Assembly: GCF_022479115.1 (NCBI RefSeq) | Contig: NZ_CP092497.1 | Span: 9,486,001 to 9,550,000 of the forward strand | Direction: 5' to 3' | Origin: Amycolatopsis sp. EV170708-02-1 | GTDB lineage: Bacteria > Actinomycetota > Actinomycetes > Mycobacteriales > Pseudonocardiaceae | DNA length: 64,000 nucleotides | Part shown: one piece after another, positions 8,542 to 17,320 of the stretch | Numbering within the stretch: the first letter of the stretch is position 1 | Layout of the letters: each line of letters starts with the position of its first letter | Notes under the pieces: model-generated | The model's database searches: none | What the model was told of the DNA's origin: nothing | What the model saw: the letters and a program-made list of their open reading frames with translations, nothing else | Position numbers and translations under genes: made by a program

Positions 8542-9666
8542 GTGAAGATCATGCGGCCCGCGGGCGCGATCGGCATCGTGGCCACCGCCGCCCTCGTGCT
8601 CGGCGCCTGTGGATCCGACCCGGCGGCGACCAAGCCCGGCAGCACGGGTGCCGCCGCCGCTCCGAGTGGTGCGGCCAACGTCGAATGCGGCGGCAAGAGC
8701 CCGCTTTCGGCCGAGGGCTCGTCCGCGCAGAAGAACGCGATCGACATCTTCGTGCAGGCTTACGCCGCCAAGTGCTCCGGCCAGAAGGTGAACTACAACC
8801 CCAGCGGTTCGGGCGCCGGCATCAAGCAGTTCAACGCGAACCAGGTCGACTTCGCCGGTTCGGACTCGCCGCTCAAGGACGAAGAGGCCGAGAAGGCCAA
8901 GGCCCGGTGCGCCTCCGACGCGTGGAACCTCCCGCTCGTCGTCGGCCCGGTCGCGGTCGCCTACAAGCTCTCCGGGGTCGACAAGCTGACCCTGACCCCC
9001 GAGGTCACCGCCAAGATCTTCAACGGTGGCATCACCAAGTGGAACGACCCGGCCATCAAGGCGGTCAAGGGCAACGAGAGCCTGAACCTGCCGGACAAGG
9101 CCATCCAGGTCATCTCGCGCACCGACGAGTCGGGCACCACCGACAACTTCCAGAAGTACCTGAAGGTCGCGTCCAAGGGCGCCTGGACCCAGGGTGACGG
9201 CAAGAAGTTCAACGGCGGTGTCGGCAACGGCGCGGAGAAGTCCAACGGTGTCGCCAACGCCGTGAAGTCCGCCGACGGTGCCATCACCTACGTCGAGTCC
9301 GCGTTCGCGAAGGACGGCATCAGCACCGCCCTCATCGACAGCGGCTCCGGCGGTGTCGAGCTCAGCGCGGCGAACGTCGCCAAGGCCCTCGACGCGGCGA
9401 AGTTCAAGAAGGAGGGCTCGAACGACCTGGCCCTCGACCTGGACGCGATCTACGCCAGCAACGTGCCCGGCTCCTACCCGGTCATCCTCACCACCTACGA
9501 GATCGTCTGCTCGAAGTACGCGGACGCCGAGGTCGGCAAGGCCGTCAAGGCGTTCCTGAACGTCGCCGCCACCGACGGTCAGAAGCCGCTGTCGGAGAAG
9601 GGCTACGTGCCGATCCCGCAGAGCCTGCAGGACAAGGTCCTGACCGCCGTCAAGGCCATCGCCTGA
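8542..9666 (+). CDS. pstS: Phosphate-binding lipoprotein PstS
   Basis: PstS captures inorganic phosphate outside the membrane and hands it to the PstCA channel. I chose GTG 8542 because GGAGG lies 7 bases upstream and because this start gives a short lipoprotein signal with the lipobox LGAC (Cys23). The 374-residue protein then shows the phosphate-ligand signatures EGSSAQKNA, NPSGSGAGI and RTDESGTTDNF. It is the first gene of pstSCAB. A strong hairpin after it may set its expression above that of the other subunits. Confidence 0.95.
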   Translation: MKIMRPAGAIGIVATAALVLGACGSDPAATKPGSTGAAAAPSGAANVECGGKSPLSAEGSSAQKNAIDIFVQAYAAKCSGQKVNYNPSGSGAGIKQFNANQVDFAGSDSPLKDEEAEKAKARCASDAWNLPLVVGPVAVAYKLSGVDKLTLTPEVTAKIFNGGITKWNDPAIKAVKGNESLNLPDKAIQVISRTDESGTTDNFQKYLKVASKGAWTQGDGKKFNGGVGNGAEKSNGVANAVKSADGAITYVESAFAKDGISTALIDSGSGGVELSAANVAKALDAAKFKKEGSNDLALDLDAIYASNVPGSYPVILTTYEIVCSKYADAEVGKAVKAFLNVAATDGQKPLSEKGYVPIPQSLQDKVLTAVKAIA

Positions 9667-9718
9667 CCTGTCGACGACCTCTAGGTTGATCAGTAAACAG
9701 GCTGGACAGAAGTAGTCG

Positions 9719-10792
9719 ATGAGCGATTCGTCTTCGCCCAGAACGCCCACCGGCGACCCCGGTGGGCGTTCTGGCGTCCGCGAGACCTTCACGGAGGACC
9801 CGATTTCGGAGCAATCTGCCGCGTCACCGCCCGAGCAGTCCTCGGTGCGCCTCGCGAGCCCCAATTCCAGGACGGTGCGACCCGGTGACCGCATCTTCCA
9901 GATCCTGACCACCGGAGCCGGCGTCTTCGTCGTCTCGCTGATCGGCCTGATCGGGTTGTTCCTGCTGGTGCAGGCCATCCCGGCGCTCCAGGCCGACAAC
10001 GTGAACTTCCTGACCAGCCAGGTCTGGCAGACCACCCCGGACGACATGCGCTTCGGCATCATGGGTCTGCTGCTGGTCACGGTGTACTCGTCCCTGCTGG
10101 CGCTGATCATCGCGATGCCGATCTCGCTCGGGATCGCCCTCTTCCTCACGCAGTACGCGCCGAAGCGGCTGGCACGGCCCTTCGCGTACGTGATCGACCT
10201 GCTCGCCGCGGTTCCCTCGATCATCTACGGCCTGTGGGGCCTGATGGTCTTCGCGCCGGCGATCGAGCCCTTCTCGCAGTGGGTCAACGACACCTTCTCG
10301 TGGATCCCGCTCTTCGCGGCCGGCAACGTCTCGCCGGACCTGCGCGGCACCATCTTCACCGCGGGCATCGTGCTCGCCGTGATGATCCTGCCGATCATCA
10401 CCTCGCTGTCCCGCGAGATCTTCGAGCGGACCCCCACCCCGCATATCGAAGGCGCGCTGGCGCTGGGCGCCACCCGCTGGGAGGTCATCCGCACCACGGT
10501 GCTGCCGTTCGGCAAGGCGGGCTACATCGGCGCCTCGATGCTCGGCCTCGGCCGCGCGCTCGGCGAGACGATCGCGCTCGCGATCATCCTGACCGGCGCG
10601 GTCGGCCGCGAGTTCACCTGGAGCCTCTTCGACGGCGGCGCCACGTTCGCCTCGAAGATCGCGGCGGACTACGCGGAACTCAACAACGAGATCTCGGCGG
10701 GCGCGTACATCGCGGCGGGTCTCGTGCTGTTCCTGCTGACGCTCGTCGTCAACTTCATCGCGCGATCCGTCATCGCCAAGAAGGGGGACTGA
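9719..10792 (+). CDS. pstC: Phosphate ABC transporter permease PstC
   Basis: One of two membrane subunits of the high-affinity phosphate transporter, with six predicted helices starting near residue 62 and the binding-protein-dependent permease loop EGALALGATRWEVIRTTVLP near residue 242. The frame is open from ATG 9719 (357 residues). However, the first 50 residues are hydrophilic and overlap a perfect 16-bp hairpin, so the true start may be GTG 9875, giving MRPGDRIFQIL with AGGA upstream. It is followed after 2 bases by pstA. Confidence 0.92.
   Translation: MSDSSSPRTPTGDPGGRSGVRETFTEDPISEQSAASPPEQSSVRLASPNSRTVRPGDRIFQILTTGAGVFVVSLIGLIGLFLLVQAIPALQADNVNFLTSQVWQTTPDDMRFGIMGLLLVTVYSSLLALIIAMPISLGIALFLTQYAPKRLARPFAYVIDLLAAVPSIIYGLWGLMVFAPAIEPFSQWVNDTFSWIPLFAAGNVSPDLRGTIFTAGIVLAVMILPIITSLSREIFERTPTPHIEGALALGATRWEVIRTTVLPFGKAGYIGASMLGLGRALGETIALAIILTGAVGREFTWSLFDGGATFASKIAADYAELNNEISAGAYIAAGLVLFLLTLVVNFIARSVIAKKGD
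9738..9774 (+). terminator. Strong hairpin after pstS, inside the annotated start of pstC
   Basis: CCAGAACGCCCACCGG (9738-9753) pairs perfectly with its reverse complement at 9759-9774 across a 5-base loop. There is no T tract, as is common in high-GC actinomycetes. It begins 72 bases after the pstS stop, so it could be a partial terminator or an RNA end that protects the pstS message. Confidence 0.7.
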
Positions 10793-10794
10793 GC

Positions 10795-11712
10795 ATGTCC
10801 ACCACGCTCGAGAAGACCCCCGCCACCACCCCCGCCTTCCAGCAGGTCAGCCTGGCCAGGAAGGCCAAGAACGGCTTCGCCACGGCACTGATCTGGCTGT
10901 CGTTCCTGATCGCCGTCGTGCCGCTGGTGTGGCTGCTCGCCACGGTGGTCATCAACGGTGTCAAGCGGATCCCCTACAGCAACTGGTGGACCGAAGACTT
11001 CGGCTCGGTGCTGTCCGACGAGGTCGGCGGCGGCGTGGCCCACGCCGTCATCGGTTCGGTGCTGCAGGGCCTGGTCTGCGCGATCATCGCGGTGCCGATC
11101 GGCATGCTGGTCGCGATCTACCTGGTCGAATACGGCCGCGGCAAACTCGCGAAGATCACGACCTTCATGGTGGACATCCTCTCCGGTGTCCCCTCGATCG
11201 TCGCGGCGCTGTTCATCTACGCGCTGTGGATCACCACGTTCGGCCTGCCGCGCAGTGGTTTCGCCGTGTCGCTCGCCCTGGTGCTGCTGATGATCCCGGT
11301 GGTCGTGCGCTCCTCGGAGGAGATGCTGCGGATCGTCCCGGACGACCTGCGCGAGGCCTCGTACGCGCTGGGCGTGCCGAAGTGGAAGACGATCATGAAG
11401 ATCGTCCTGCCGACCGCGCTGTCCGGCATCATCGGCGGCATCATGATGGCGCTCGCCCGGGTCATGGGCGAGACCGCGCCGCTGCTGGTCCTCGTGGGGT
11501 ACTCCGCCTACGTGAACTGGGACATCTTCGGTGGCGAACAGGCCGCACTGCCGCTTCTGATGAACAACGAACGGGTCAGCAACCCGTTCGACGAAGGTAC
11601 CGTCGCGTTCGACAGGATCTGGGGAGCGGCGCTCACCCTGGTGCTGATCATCGCGATCGTGAACCTCCTCGCCATGCTCTTTGCCCGTCTTGTCGCCCCG
11701 AAGAAGAAGTGA
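10795..11712 (+). CDS. pstA: Phosphate ABC transporter permease PstA
   Basis: The second membrane subunit of the Pst transporter. The 305-residue protein has about six helices, beginning with [20 protein letters not shown] near residue 25. The permease signature [19 protein letters not shown] lies near residue 190, where it docks with PstB. I chose ATG 10795, two bases after the pstC stop, over an upstream frame that lies inside pstC. The gene is followed by pstB after 10 bases. Confidence 0.94.
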   Translation: MSTTLEKTPATTPAFQQVSLARKAKNGFATALIWLSFLIAVVPLVWLLATVVINGVKRIPYSNWWTEDFGSVLSDEVGGGVAHAVIGSVLQGLVCAIIAVPIGMLVAIYLVEYGRGKLAKITTFMVDILSGVPSIVAALFIYALWITTFGLPRSGFAVSLALVLLMIPVVVRSSEEMLRIVPDDLREASYALGVPKWKTIMKIVLPTALSGIIGGIMMALARVMGETAPLLVLVGYSAYVNWDIFGGEQAALPLLMNNERVSNPFDEGTVAFDRIWGAALTLVLIIAIVNLLAMLFARLVAPKKK

Positions 11713-11722
11713 GCTGTTTGAG

Positions 11723-12499
11723 ATGGCCAAACGAATCGACGTCAAAGACGTGGACATCTACTACGGCAAATTCCACGCCGTGGACGGCGTCACCCTCTCG
11801 GTGCCGCCGCGGAACGTCACCGCGTTCATCGGCCCGTCGGGCTGCGGCAAGTCGACGGTGCTGCGCACGCTGAACCGGATGCACGAGGTCATCCCCGGCG
11901 CCCGCGTCGAGGGCGAGGTGCTGCTCGACGGCGAGGACATCTACGGCGCCGGGGTCGACCCGGTGCAGGTCCGCCGCACGATCGGCATGGTGTTCCAGCG
12001 CCCCAACCCGTTCCCGACGATGTCCATCCGCGACAACGTCGTGGCCGGCCTGCGGCTCGGCGGCACGAAGGGCAAGAAGGAGCTCGACGACGTCGCCGAG
12101 CGTGCCCTGCGCGGCGCGAACCTGTGGAACGAGGTCAAGGACCGGCTGAACAAACCGGGCGGCGGCCTCTCCGGTGGTCAGCAGCAGCGGCTCTGCATCG
12201 CGCGGGCGATCGCCGTGCGGCCCGACGTGCTGCTGATGGACGAGCCGTGCTCCGCGCTCGACCCGATCTCGACGCTGGCCATCGAGGACCTGATCGGTGA
12301 GCTCAAGAAGGAGTACACGATCGTCATCGTGACCCACAACATGCAGCAGGCGGCGCGGGTCTCGGACCAGACCGCGTTCTTCAACCTGGCGGGCGTCGGC
12401 CAGCCGGGGCGCCTGGTGGAGCTGAACGACACCGAGAAGATCTTCTCGAACCCGGACGAGAAGGCGACCGAGGACTACATCTCGGGCCGCTTCGGCTGA
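11723..12499 (+). CDS. pstB: Phosphate ABC transporter ATPase PstB
   Basis: PstB hydrolyses ATP to drive phosphate uptake through PstCA. The 258-residue protein has Walker [10 protein letters not shown] near residue 36, the ABC signature [14 protein letters not shown] near 150, Walker B VLLMDEP near 170, and the H-loop [12 protein letters not shown] 11723 gives the usual start [15 protein letters not shown]. It ends the operon and converges on phoU across a repeat-rich 414-base region. Confidence 0.96.
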   Translation: MAKRIDVKDVDIYYGKFHAVDGVTLSVPPRNVTAFIGPSGCGKSTVLRTLNRMHEVIPGARVEGEVLLDGEDIYGAGVDPVQVRRTIGMVFQRPNPFPTMSIRDNVVAGLRLGGTKGKKELDDVAERALRGANLWNEVKDRLNKPGGGLSGGQQQRLCIARAIAVRPDVLLMDEPCSALDPISTLAIEDLIGELKKEYTIVIVTHNMQQAARVSDQTAFFNLAGVGQPGRLVELNDTEKIFSNPDEKATEDYISGRFG

Positions 12500-12511
12500 G
12501 TCTCCCTTAGT

Positions 12512-12564
12512 GCGTGAAGGCCCCTTTCACCTCGGCTGAGTCGAGGTGAAAGGGGCCTTCACGC
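12512..12564. terminator. Perfect 23-bp hairpin at the end of the pst operon
   Basis: The arms 12512-12534 and 12542-12564 are exact reverse complements, with a 7-base loop (GCTGAGT). The core GTGAAGGCCCCTTTCACC is a variant of the GGGCCCTTCACC repeat family. It starts 12 bases after the pstB stop and should end transcription. Confidence 0.85.
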
Positions 12565-12600
12565 GCAAGGGGGCTGTGCCGAACCGGCGATTTCGCTCGC

Positions 12601-12789
12601 GTGACCGGCCGGACGACGCACGTGATCAGCCGGACGACACGCGTGACTGGCTGGACGACATACGTGACTGGACGGACGACACCCGCGGTGGCGAGGCAGG
12701 CGGCGAGACGTCCGTCCAATCACGCGTGTCGTCCGGCTGGACACAGGTGTCGTCCGTCCTGTCACGGGTGCCGGCCATTCAGTCACGTG
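12601..12789. repeat. Array of 21-bp tandem repeats, two opposed blocks
   Basis: Four head-to-tail units of exactly 21 bases begin at 12601, 12622, 12643 and 12664. Each starts GTGA and contains GGACGAC. After a 24-base centre, a partial unit is followed by three 21-base units in the opposite orientation (12727, 12748, 12769) with the reverse-complement core GTCGTCC. The unit ends are kept and the middles vary. The array lies between the convergent pstB and phoU genes and has relatives at 41.5, 45.9 and 63.9 kb. Direct repeats are adjacent, with no spacers, so it is not CRISPR. Confidence 0.85.
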
Positions 12790-12838
12790 GGACGGCACCG
12801 TGGCGCAGGGCGGGGTGTGGGCCGGGGAGACGGCGAAA

Positions 12839-12873
12839 GGGCCCTTCACCGCATGAGATGCGGTGAAGGGCCC
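12839..12873. terminator. Perfect 16-bp hairpin at the end of phoU
   Basis: GGGCCCTTCACCGCAT (12839-12854) is followed after 3 bases by its exact reverse complement (12858-12873). A second, weaker hairpin with GGGGAAAGTCCCC lies at about 12892-12905. The position 41 bases after the phoU stop suits a terminator. The core is shared with the repeat at 3243. Confidence 0.8.
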
Positions 12874-12913
12874 CCTTCGCTACGTCCTATGCGGGGAAAG
12901 TCCCCTTCAGCCC

Positions 12914-13576
12914 CTACAGCTCGTCGGGTCCGTAGCCGGGCATCTTGCCGGTCACCACGAAGATCATCCGGCGCGCGACCGAGACGGCGTGGTCGGCGAA
13001 GCGCTCGTAGAAGCGGCCCAGCAGGGTGACGTCCACGGCCGCGGCGACGCCGTGGTCCCAGTTCCGGTCCATGATGACCGTGAACAGGTGCTTGTGGATC
13101 TCGTCGACCTCGTCGTCGTCCGACTCGATCGTGCGGGCGGCCTCGACGTCCTTGGACTTGATGACCTGCTCGACCTGACGGGCCAGGCTCACGCCGACCT
13201 CGCCCATCTTGGCGAAGTCCGCCTTCACCTCTTCGGGCAGTACGGGGTCCGGGTGACGGCGGCGCGCGGCCTTGGCCACGTGCAGCGCCAGATCGCCCAT
13301 CCGCTCCAGGCTTTCCGCCGCGTGGATCGCGGCGAGCACGGTCCGGAGGTCGGTCGCGACGGGTGCCTGCAGGGCCAGCAGCGCGTACGCCTGCTCCTCG
13401 CATTCGGCGCGCGCGTCGTCGACCTTCGCGTCGTCGCTGATGACCTGCTCGGCGAGCCCGAGATCGACCTCGAGCAACGCCCGGGTCGCCCGCTCCATCG
13501 CGTCGGCGACCTGGAGGGACATGCTCGCTAGGTTCTCGGCGAGCTGTTCGAGTTCGACATGGTAAGCCTCACGCAT
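12914..13576 (-). CDS. phoU: Phosphate signalling regulator PhoU (PhoY type)
   Basis: PhoU links the Pst transporter to the phosphate two-component system and keeps Pho genes repressed when phosphate is plentiful. The 220-residue protein has the two PhoU three-helix repeats, with family motifs LERMGDLALHVAK near residue 90 and ERFADHAVSVARR near 192, which bind metal clusters. It converges on pstB, as PhoY2 (Rv0821c) does near pst genes in mycobacteria. Confidence 0.95.
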   Translation of the reverse strand: MREAYHVELEQLAENLASMSLQVADAMERATRALLEVDLGLAEQVISDDAKVDDARAECEEQAYALLALQAPVATDLRTVLAAIHAAESLERMGDLALHVAKAARRRHPDPVLPEEVKADFAKMGEVGVSLARQVEQVIKSKDVEAARTIESDDDEVDEIHKHLFTVIMDRNWDHGVAAAVDVTLLGRFYERFADHAVSVARRMIFVVTGKMPGYGPDEL

Positions 13577-13655
13577 GGCCCAACCCTACGGGAACAAGGG
13601 CCAAAAGCCGCATCCCAGAGTGAACCTGACATGAACCCGGACTAACGAATGATCC

Positions 13656-15638
13656 TCAGCCTGAGCTGCTGCTCTTCTTGGCTCCGCCGGACTTGGCCGA
13701 GCTGGTCGGGGGCGACGCCGTATCGCTCGCGGGAGGCGCCGGGGCCTTCTCTTCCAGCGGGGTGTTGTTGATCAACGCGTCGAAGACGGCCTTCGCCTTG
13801 CTCTGCAGCAACACCTCGTTGCCGCGTTTGTTCGCCTCTTCGGTGGTGGGCACGGTGAGGAACTTGACCTTGTCCGAGCCCATCCCGCGCATCGACTTCG
13901 CCAGCGTCATCATCTGGTTGATGCCGAGGTTCTCGCCGAAGGTGGCCTTGGCGAACGCGTCGATGAAGCCGCTGAGCTTGCCGGTGTCCAGGATGACGTC
14001 CTTCGACATCACCGTCTTCAGCAGCGCGCCGAGGAAGGCCTGCTGCCGTTTGATCCGGCCGTAGTCCGACGTCGGGTCGCCCTTGACGTGCCGCGCCCGG
14101 ACGTAGTTCAGCGCCTGGTCGCCCGAGATCCGCGTTTCGCCCGCTTGCGGGATGATCATGCCGAGCGTGGTGTCGTCGACCGGTTTCTCGTTGTACACGG
14201 TGACGCCCTGCACGGCGTCGACCATGGATTTGAAGCCGTTGAAGTCGATCCCGACGAAGTGGTTCATCTTCATGCCGGTGATCTGCTGGATGACCTTCGT
14301 GACGCACTGCGGGCCGCCGACCGCGTAGGCGGTGTTCAGCTTCGCGATCTTCTGCGCCGGCGAGGTCTCCTCCGAGTACGACGACGTCGCCGGGTCCCAC
14401 CGCTTGCATTCGGGACGGCTGATCTCGAGGTCGCGCGGGAAGGACACCATCACGACGCGCTGCCTGTCGGCGGGGACGTGCGCGATCATGACCGTGTCCG
14501 AACGGGCGCCCGGGGTGCCGTCGGCGTCGCCGACACCGTCTTCGGCGGCCGCGCCGTCACGGGTGTCGGAGCCGACCATGAGGAAGTTCTCGTCGCCGGT
14601 CTGGCCCGCGGCGTCCTGGATGTCGGACGAGTCCTCGTCGAGCGAGGCGACGGTGTTGAACTTCGCGTCGAACCAGGTCTGGGCGCCCCACGCCGAGCCG
14701 ATGGAGAGGAACACGAGCGCGGCGACCACGGCGGCGGTGATCCGGCCCGCCTTGGCCGTCTGCCTGGTCTTGCGTTCCTTCTTCTCCTGCAGCCGGGTCT
14801 GCGGCGCGGATTCCTCGGCAGGGTCGGGGTCGGCGGTCGTGACCACCCGTTGCAGTGCCGTGCGGGTCTGCTCCAGCAGGGCGGCGGGGCGCAAGGCGAG
14901 CCGCTCGCGGCGTTCGCGCTTCTTGGCCTCTTCGGCCTCGAGTTCGTCGTGCGCGGCGGAGAACCGGGCGAGCGTGTGGTCGATCTTGCGCTTGATGATC
15001 GTCGCGTCGTCGATCGCTTCGAGCTCGTCGGTCATGGTGAGCCGGTCCATCTCGGACCGCGGCGGCACACCCGGCGACGGCGGGGCGGGCGCCTGCTGCA
15101 CCGGCCGTTGCGCCGGACGGCGGGGACGACGCGGGGGCGGCGGTACCGCGGGCTGCTGCTGCGCGCCGGGGCTCACCACGGGCGGGCGGCGCTGTGTCGG
15201 CGCTTCTGGGCTGGGCGCGGCCTGCGGAGTGCGGCGCGGCTGGCGCGCGCGAGGCGGGCGCGGGGCCTCTTCGGGCTGCGGGTTCCGCGGCGGCATCTGG
15301 GCCCGCGGGGCGGCGGGTTTGGCCGCGCGGGGCGCGGGCGCCGGGCTTTCGACGGGGGCGGCGGGCCGAGGGCGACGAGGTGCCGGAGGTTCCGTCCGAG
15401 CGGCACGCGCTCCGGGTCTCGGAGGCTCCTCGCCCTGCCGGAGCCGACGCGGAGCGGGCGCCTCGGCGGACGGGTCGAAGATCGGGCGTTCACCCGTATG
15501 ACGTGCGACGACGTCGGAAACGCTGATCCCGCCGTGGGTGTCCATCGAGCGGCGTCGAGCCCTGCGGCCGCGCTCACCGGCATTCCTGTCGGTGTTGCTG
15601 TGGCGACCGGTCCCCGGGGTGTGGTGCTCGTCGGGCAC
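13656..15638 (-). CDS. LytR-CpsA-Psr (LCP) family cell-wall glycopolymer transferase
   Basis: LCP enzymes attach lipid-linked glycopolymers, for example arabinogalactan or wall teichoic acid-like chains, to peptidoglycan outside the membrane. I chose GTG 15638 because AAAGGAGA precedes it at good spacing; this gives 660 residues. A long Pro/Arg-rich cytoplasmic region (to about 295) contains GGISVSDVVARHTGE near residue 36. A membrane helix follows at about 298-318 and the LCP domain at about 375-600, with DTVMIAHV, SFPRDLEIS and NYVRARHVKG. A Ser/Gly-rich tail ends the protein. The position next to phoU and near dusB matches Rv0822c. Confidence 0.92.
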   Translation of the reverse strand: MPDEHHTPGTGRHSNTDRNAGERGRRARRRSMDTHGGISVSDVVARHTGERPIFDPSAEAPAPRRLRQGEEPPRPGARAARTEPPAPRRPRPAAPVESPAPAPRAAKPAAPRAQMPPRNPQPEEAPRPPRARQPRRTPQAAPSPEAPTQRRPPVVSPGAQQQPAVPPPPRRPRRPAQRPVQQAPAPPSPGVPPRSEMDRLTMTDELEAIDDATIIKRKIDHTLARFSAAHDELEAEEAKKRERRERLALRPAALLEQTRTALQRVVTTADPDPAEESAPQTRLQEKKERKTRQTAKAGRITAAVVAALVFLSIGSAWGAQTWFDAKFNTVASLDEDSSDIQDAAGQTGDENFLMVGSDTRDGAAAEDGVGDADGTPGARSDTVMIAHVPADRQRVVMVSFPRDLEISRPECKRWDPATSSYSEETSPAQKIAKLNTAYAVGGPQCVTKVIQQITGMKMNHFVGIDFNGFKSMVDAVQGVTVYNEKPVDDTTLGMIIPQAGETRISGDQALNYVRARHVKGDPTSDYGRIKRQQAFLGALLKTVMSKDVILDTGKLSGFIDAFAKATFGENLGINQMMTLAKSMRGMGSDKVKFLTVPTTEEANKRGNEVLLQSKAKAVFDALINNTPLEEKAPAPPASDTASPPTSSAKSGGAKKSSSSG

Positions 15639-15856
15639 TCGGTCTCCTTTCAGGCCTGGCGTCGAAGCTCTTTCGTTATCGTACGGACACCTCAGGTTCG
15701 TGACGACAACCATCCCGGAATTTTCTTCACCCAAGGTACCGAGAAGCGCCGAACGGTCCATGCGATCGGGTGAGCGGTCGTGGTTAAAGCTGCGTTAAAA
15801 GGTTCGAAACCACTACGCAGAGTGCGACGGTCGACTGAGTGAGTGTCGGCAGGTGG

Positions 15857-16654
15857 CTAAGCGCCGGCGGACTCCGCCGCGTTCATCGGATGCGGAATCG
15901 TGCGCGACGATTCCCTATCCTGATAGGCTACTTTGTTTCGCCCCGCCCGTTTCGCCATATACAACAAAGCGTCGGCGCTGCGCAACTGCCGTTCCGGTTC
16001 GGCCGCGAGATCCGGCTCCGCGCGGCTTTCGTGCGCGAGCCCCACGCTGATCGTCACGGAGAGGCCGGGGCGGATGCGGCGCCACGGATGGCGCGCGACC
16101 CGGATACGGGCGGTGTCGGCGATACGCACGGCGCGGGCGGCGTCGACGTCCGGGATGACGAGCGCGAACTCCTCGCCGCCGTAGCGGGCGCAGAACGCCT
16201 CCGGCGGAAGTCCCTGTTGCAGCAGGTCGGCCACCTCGCGGAGCACTCGATCGCCCACCAGATGCCCGAACGTGTCGTTGACGTCCTTGAACAGGTCGAG
16301 GTCGACCAGCGCGATCGCGACGCCGGGCGGACCGCGGTGGTCGACGGCCGGTCCGTGCAGCCACTGGTCGAGGTAGCGGCGGTTGTAGCTGGACGTCAGC
16401 GTGTCCCGCAGGTTGCCCGCCCTGGCGAGGTCGAAGGCGGATTTGAGGTGGTGGTACGCGCGTCGCCAGTCGCCCTGCGTGGCCAATACCCCGGCGATCG
16501 ACTCGTGGAGGCTGAGCAGATCGGTGGTCGGCGCGCCCGGTGGGAGCGCGGCCTCGTCGTCGGCTGCCACGCTCACCTCCGCCACGAATTGGTTTTCGTC
16601 GTATAGGAGGGATCTCTTGAGGTATGAGTACGGGCCAAAGTGAATATCGCTCAA
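15857..16654 (-). CDS. GGDEF-domain diguanylate cyclase
   Basis: This protein probably makes cyclic di-GMP from two GTP. The 265 residues comprise a helical N-terminal region of about 90 residues, perhaps TPR-like, and one GGDEF domain. The catalytic motif is intact as RYGGEEFALV near residue 168, and the metal-binding DLDLFKDVNDTFGH lies upstream. I see no RxxD inhibitory site before GGEEF and no membrane segment. The TTG start at 16654 overlaps the idi stop in a TTGA, which suggests translational coupling, although a later start is possible. Confidence 0.88.
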   Translation of the reverse strand: MSDIHFGPYSYLKRSLLYDENQFVAEVSVAADDEAALPPGAPTTDLLSLHESIAGVLATQGDWRRAYHHLKSAFDLARAGNLRDTLTSSYNRRYLDQWLHGPAVDHRGPPGVAIALVDLDLFKDVNDTFGHLVGDRVLREVADLLQQGLPPEAFCARYGGEEFALVIPDVDAARAVRIADTARIRVARHPWRRIRPGLSVTISVGLAHESRAEPDLAAEPERQLRSADALLYMAKRAGRNKVAYQDRESSRTIPHPMNAAESAGA

Positions 16655-17262
16655 GAGGACGACGGTTCGGCGCCATTGTCACGCACCGAAGCGTCGTTCC
16701 GTAAGGACGAAAATGGCTCGGCGTCCTTGAGCTGCGAAAACTGATCCTTCGCCCAGTAACTCACGTCAGTCACATCGTCATTCAGCAACAGTGCGTAATC
16801 ATTCCAGCTCAGCCAACGCCAGTCGCCGACCTCGTCGGGATGCGGTTCCGGATCTTCGTCGACCCAGGCGACGAAGACCGGGCAGAACTCGTTCTCGACC
16901 ACGCCTTCGAACGGCGGCGTGGAGTAACGGTAGGCCGGAAGGACGCACCGGAGCCCGTTCAGCCGGGACAGCCCGAGCTCGAAGGCGGCGCGGCGCCGGA
17001 CGGCCTCCTCGATCGGTTCACCCGGTGCGGGGTGCCCGCAGACACTGTTGGTCCAGACCCGGGGCCACACCTTCTTGGTGGCGGCGCGGCTGGTGATCAG
17101 CAGGGCCTGGTCGCTGCTGCGCAACAGATAGCAGGAGAACGCCAGGTGCAGCCGGGTGTGCTCGTGGTGCGCGGCCAGCTTGGGCGCGGTTTCGCCGGTC
17201 GGCTCGCCGTCCTCGGTGACGTAGACGATGCGTTCGGTGTCCACTTCGGTCATGTTGTTCAT
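16651..17262 (-). CDS. idi: Isopentenyl-diphosphate delta-isomerase, type I
   Basis: Idi interconverts isopentenyl and dimethylallyl diphosphate in isoprenoid synthesis. It is a Nudix-fold enzyme. The protein has the catalytic-Cys motif TNSVCGHPAPGE near residue 75, the Nudix helix EEAVRRRAAFELG, and the ENEFCPVFVA block with the catalytic Glu. I place the start at ATG 17262 (MNNMTEV, about 203 residues); GTG 17271 and ATG 17253 are alternatives. The C-terminal 25 residues are an extra acidic and serine-rich tail. The coupled downstream gene is a GGDEF protein, an unusual partner. Confidence 0.92.
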   Translation of the reverse strand: MNNMTEVDTERIVYVTEDGEPTGETAPKLAAHHEHTRLHLAFSCYLLRSSDQALLITSRAATKKVWPRVWTNSVCGHPAPGEPIEEAVRRRAAFELGLSRLNGLRCVLPAYRYSTPPFEGVVENEFCPVFVAWVDEDPEPHPDEVGDWRWLSWNDYALLLNDDVTDVSYWAKDQFSQLKDAEPFSSLRNDASVRDNGAEPSSS

Positions 17263-17320
17263 CGGACCCACTGAACCAGCAGGCTCGCTGTAACCGGTAC
17301 CGCGACCAGTGTTACCCCTG

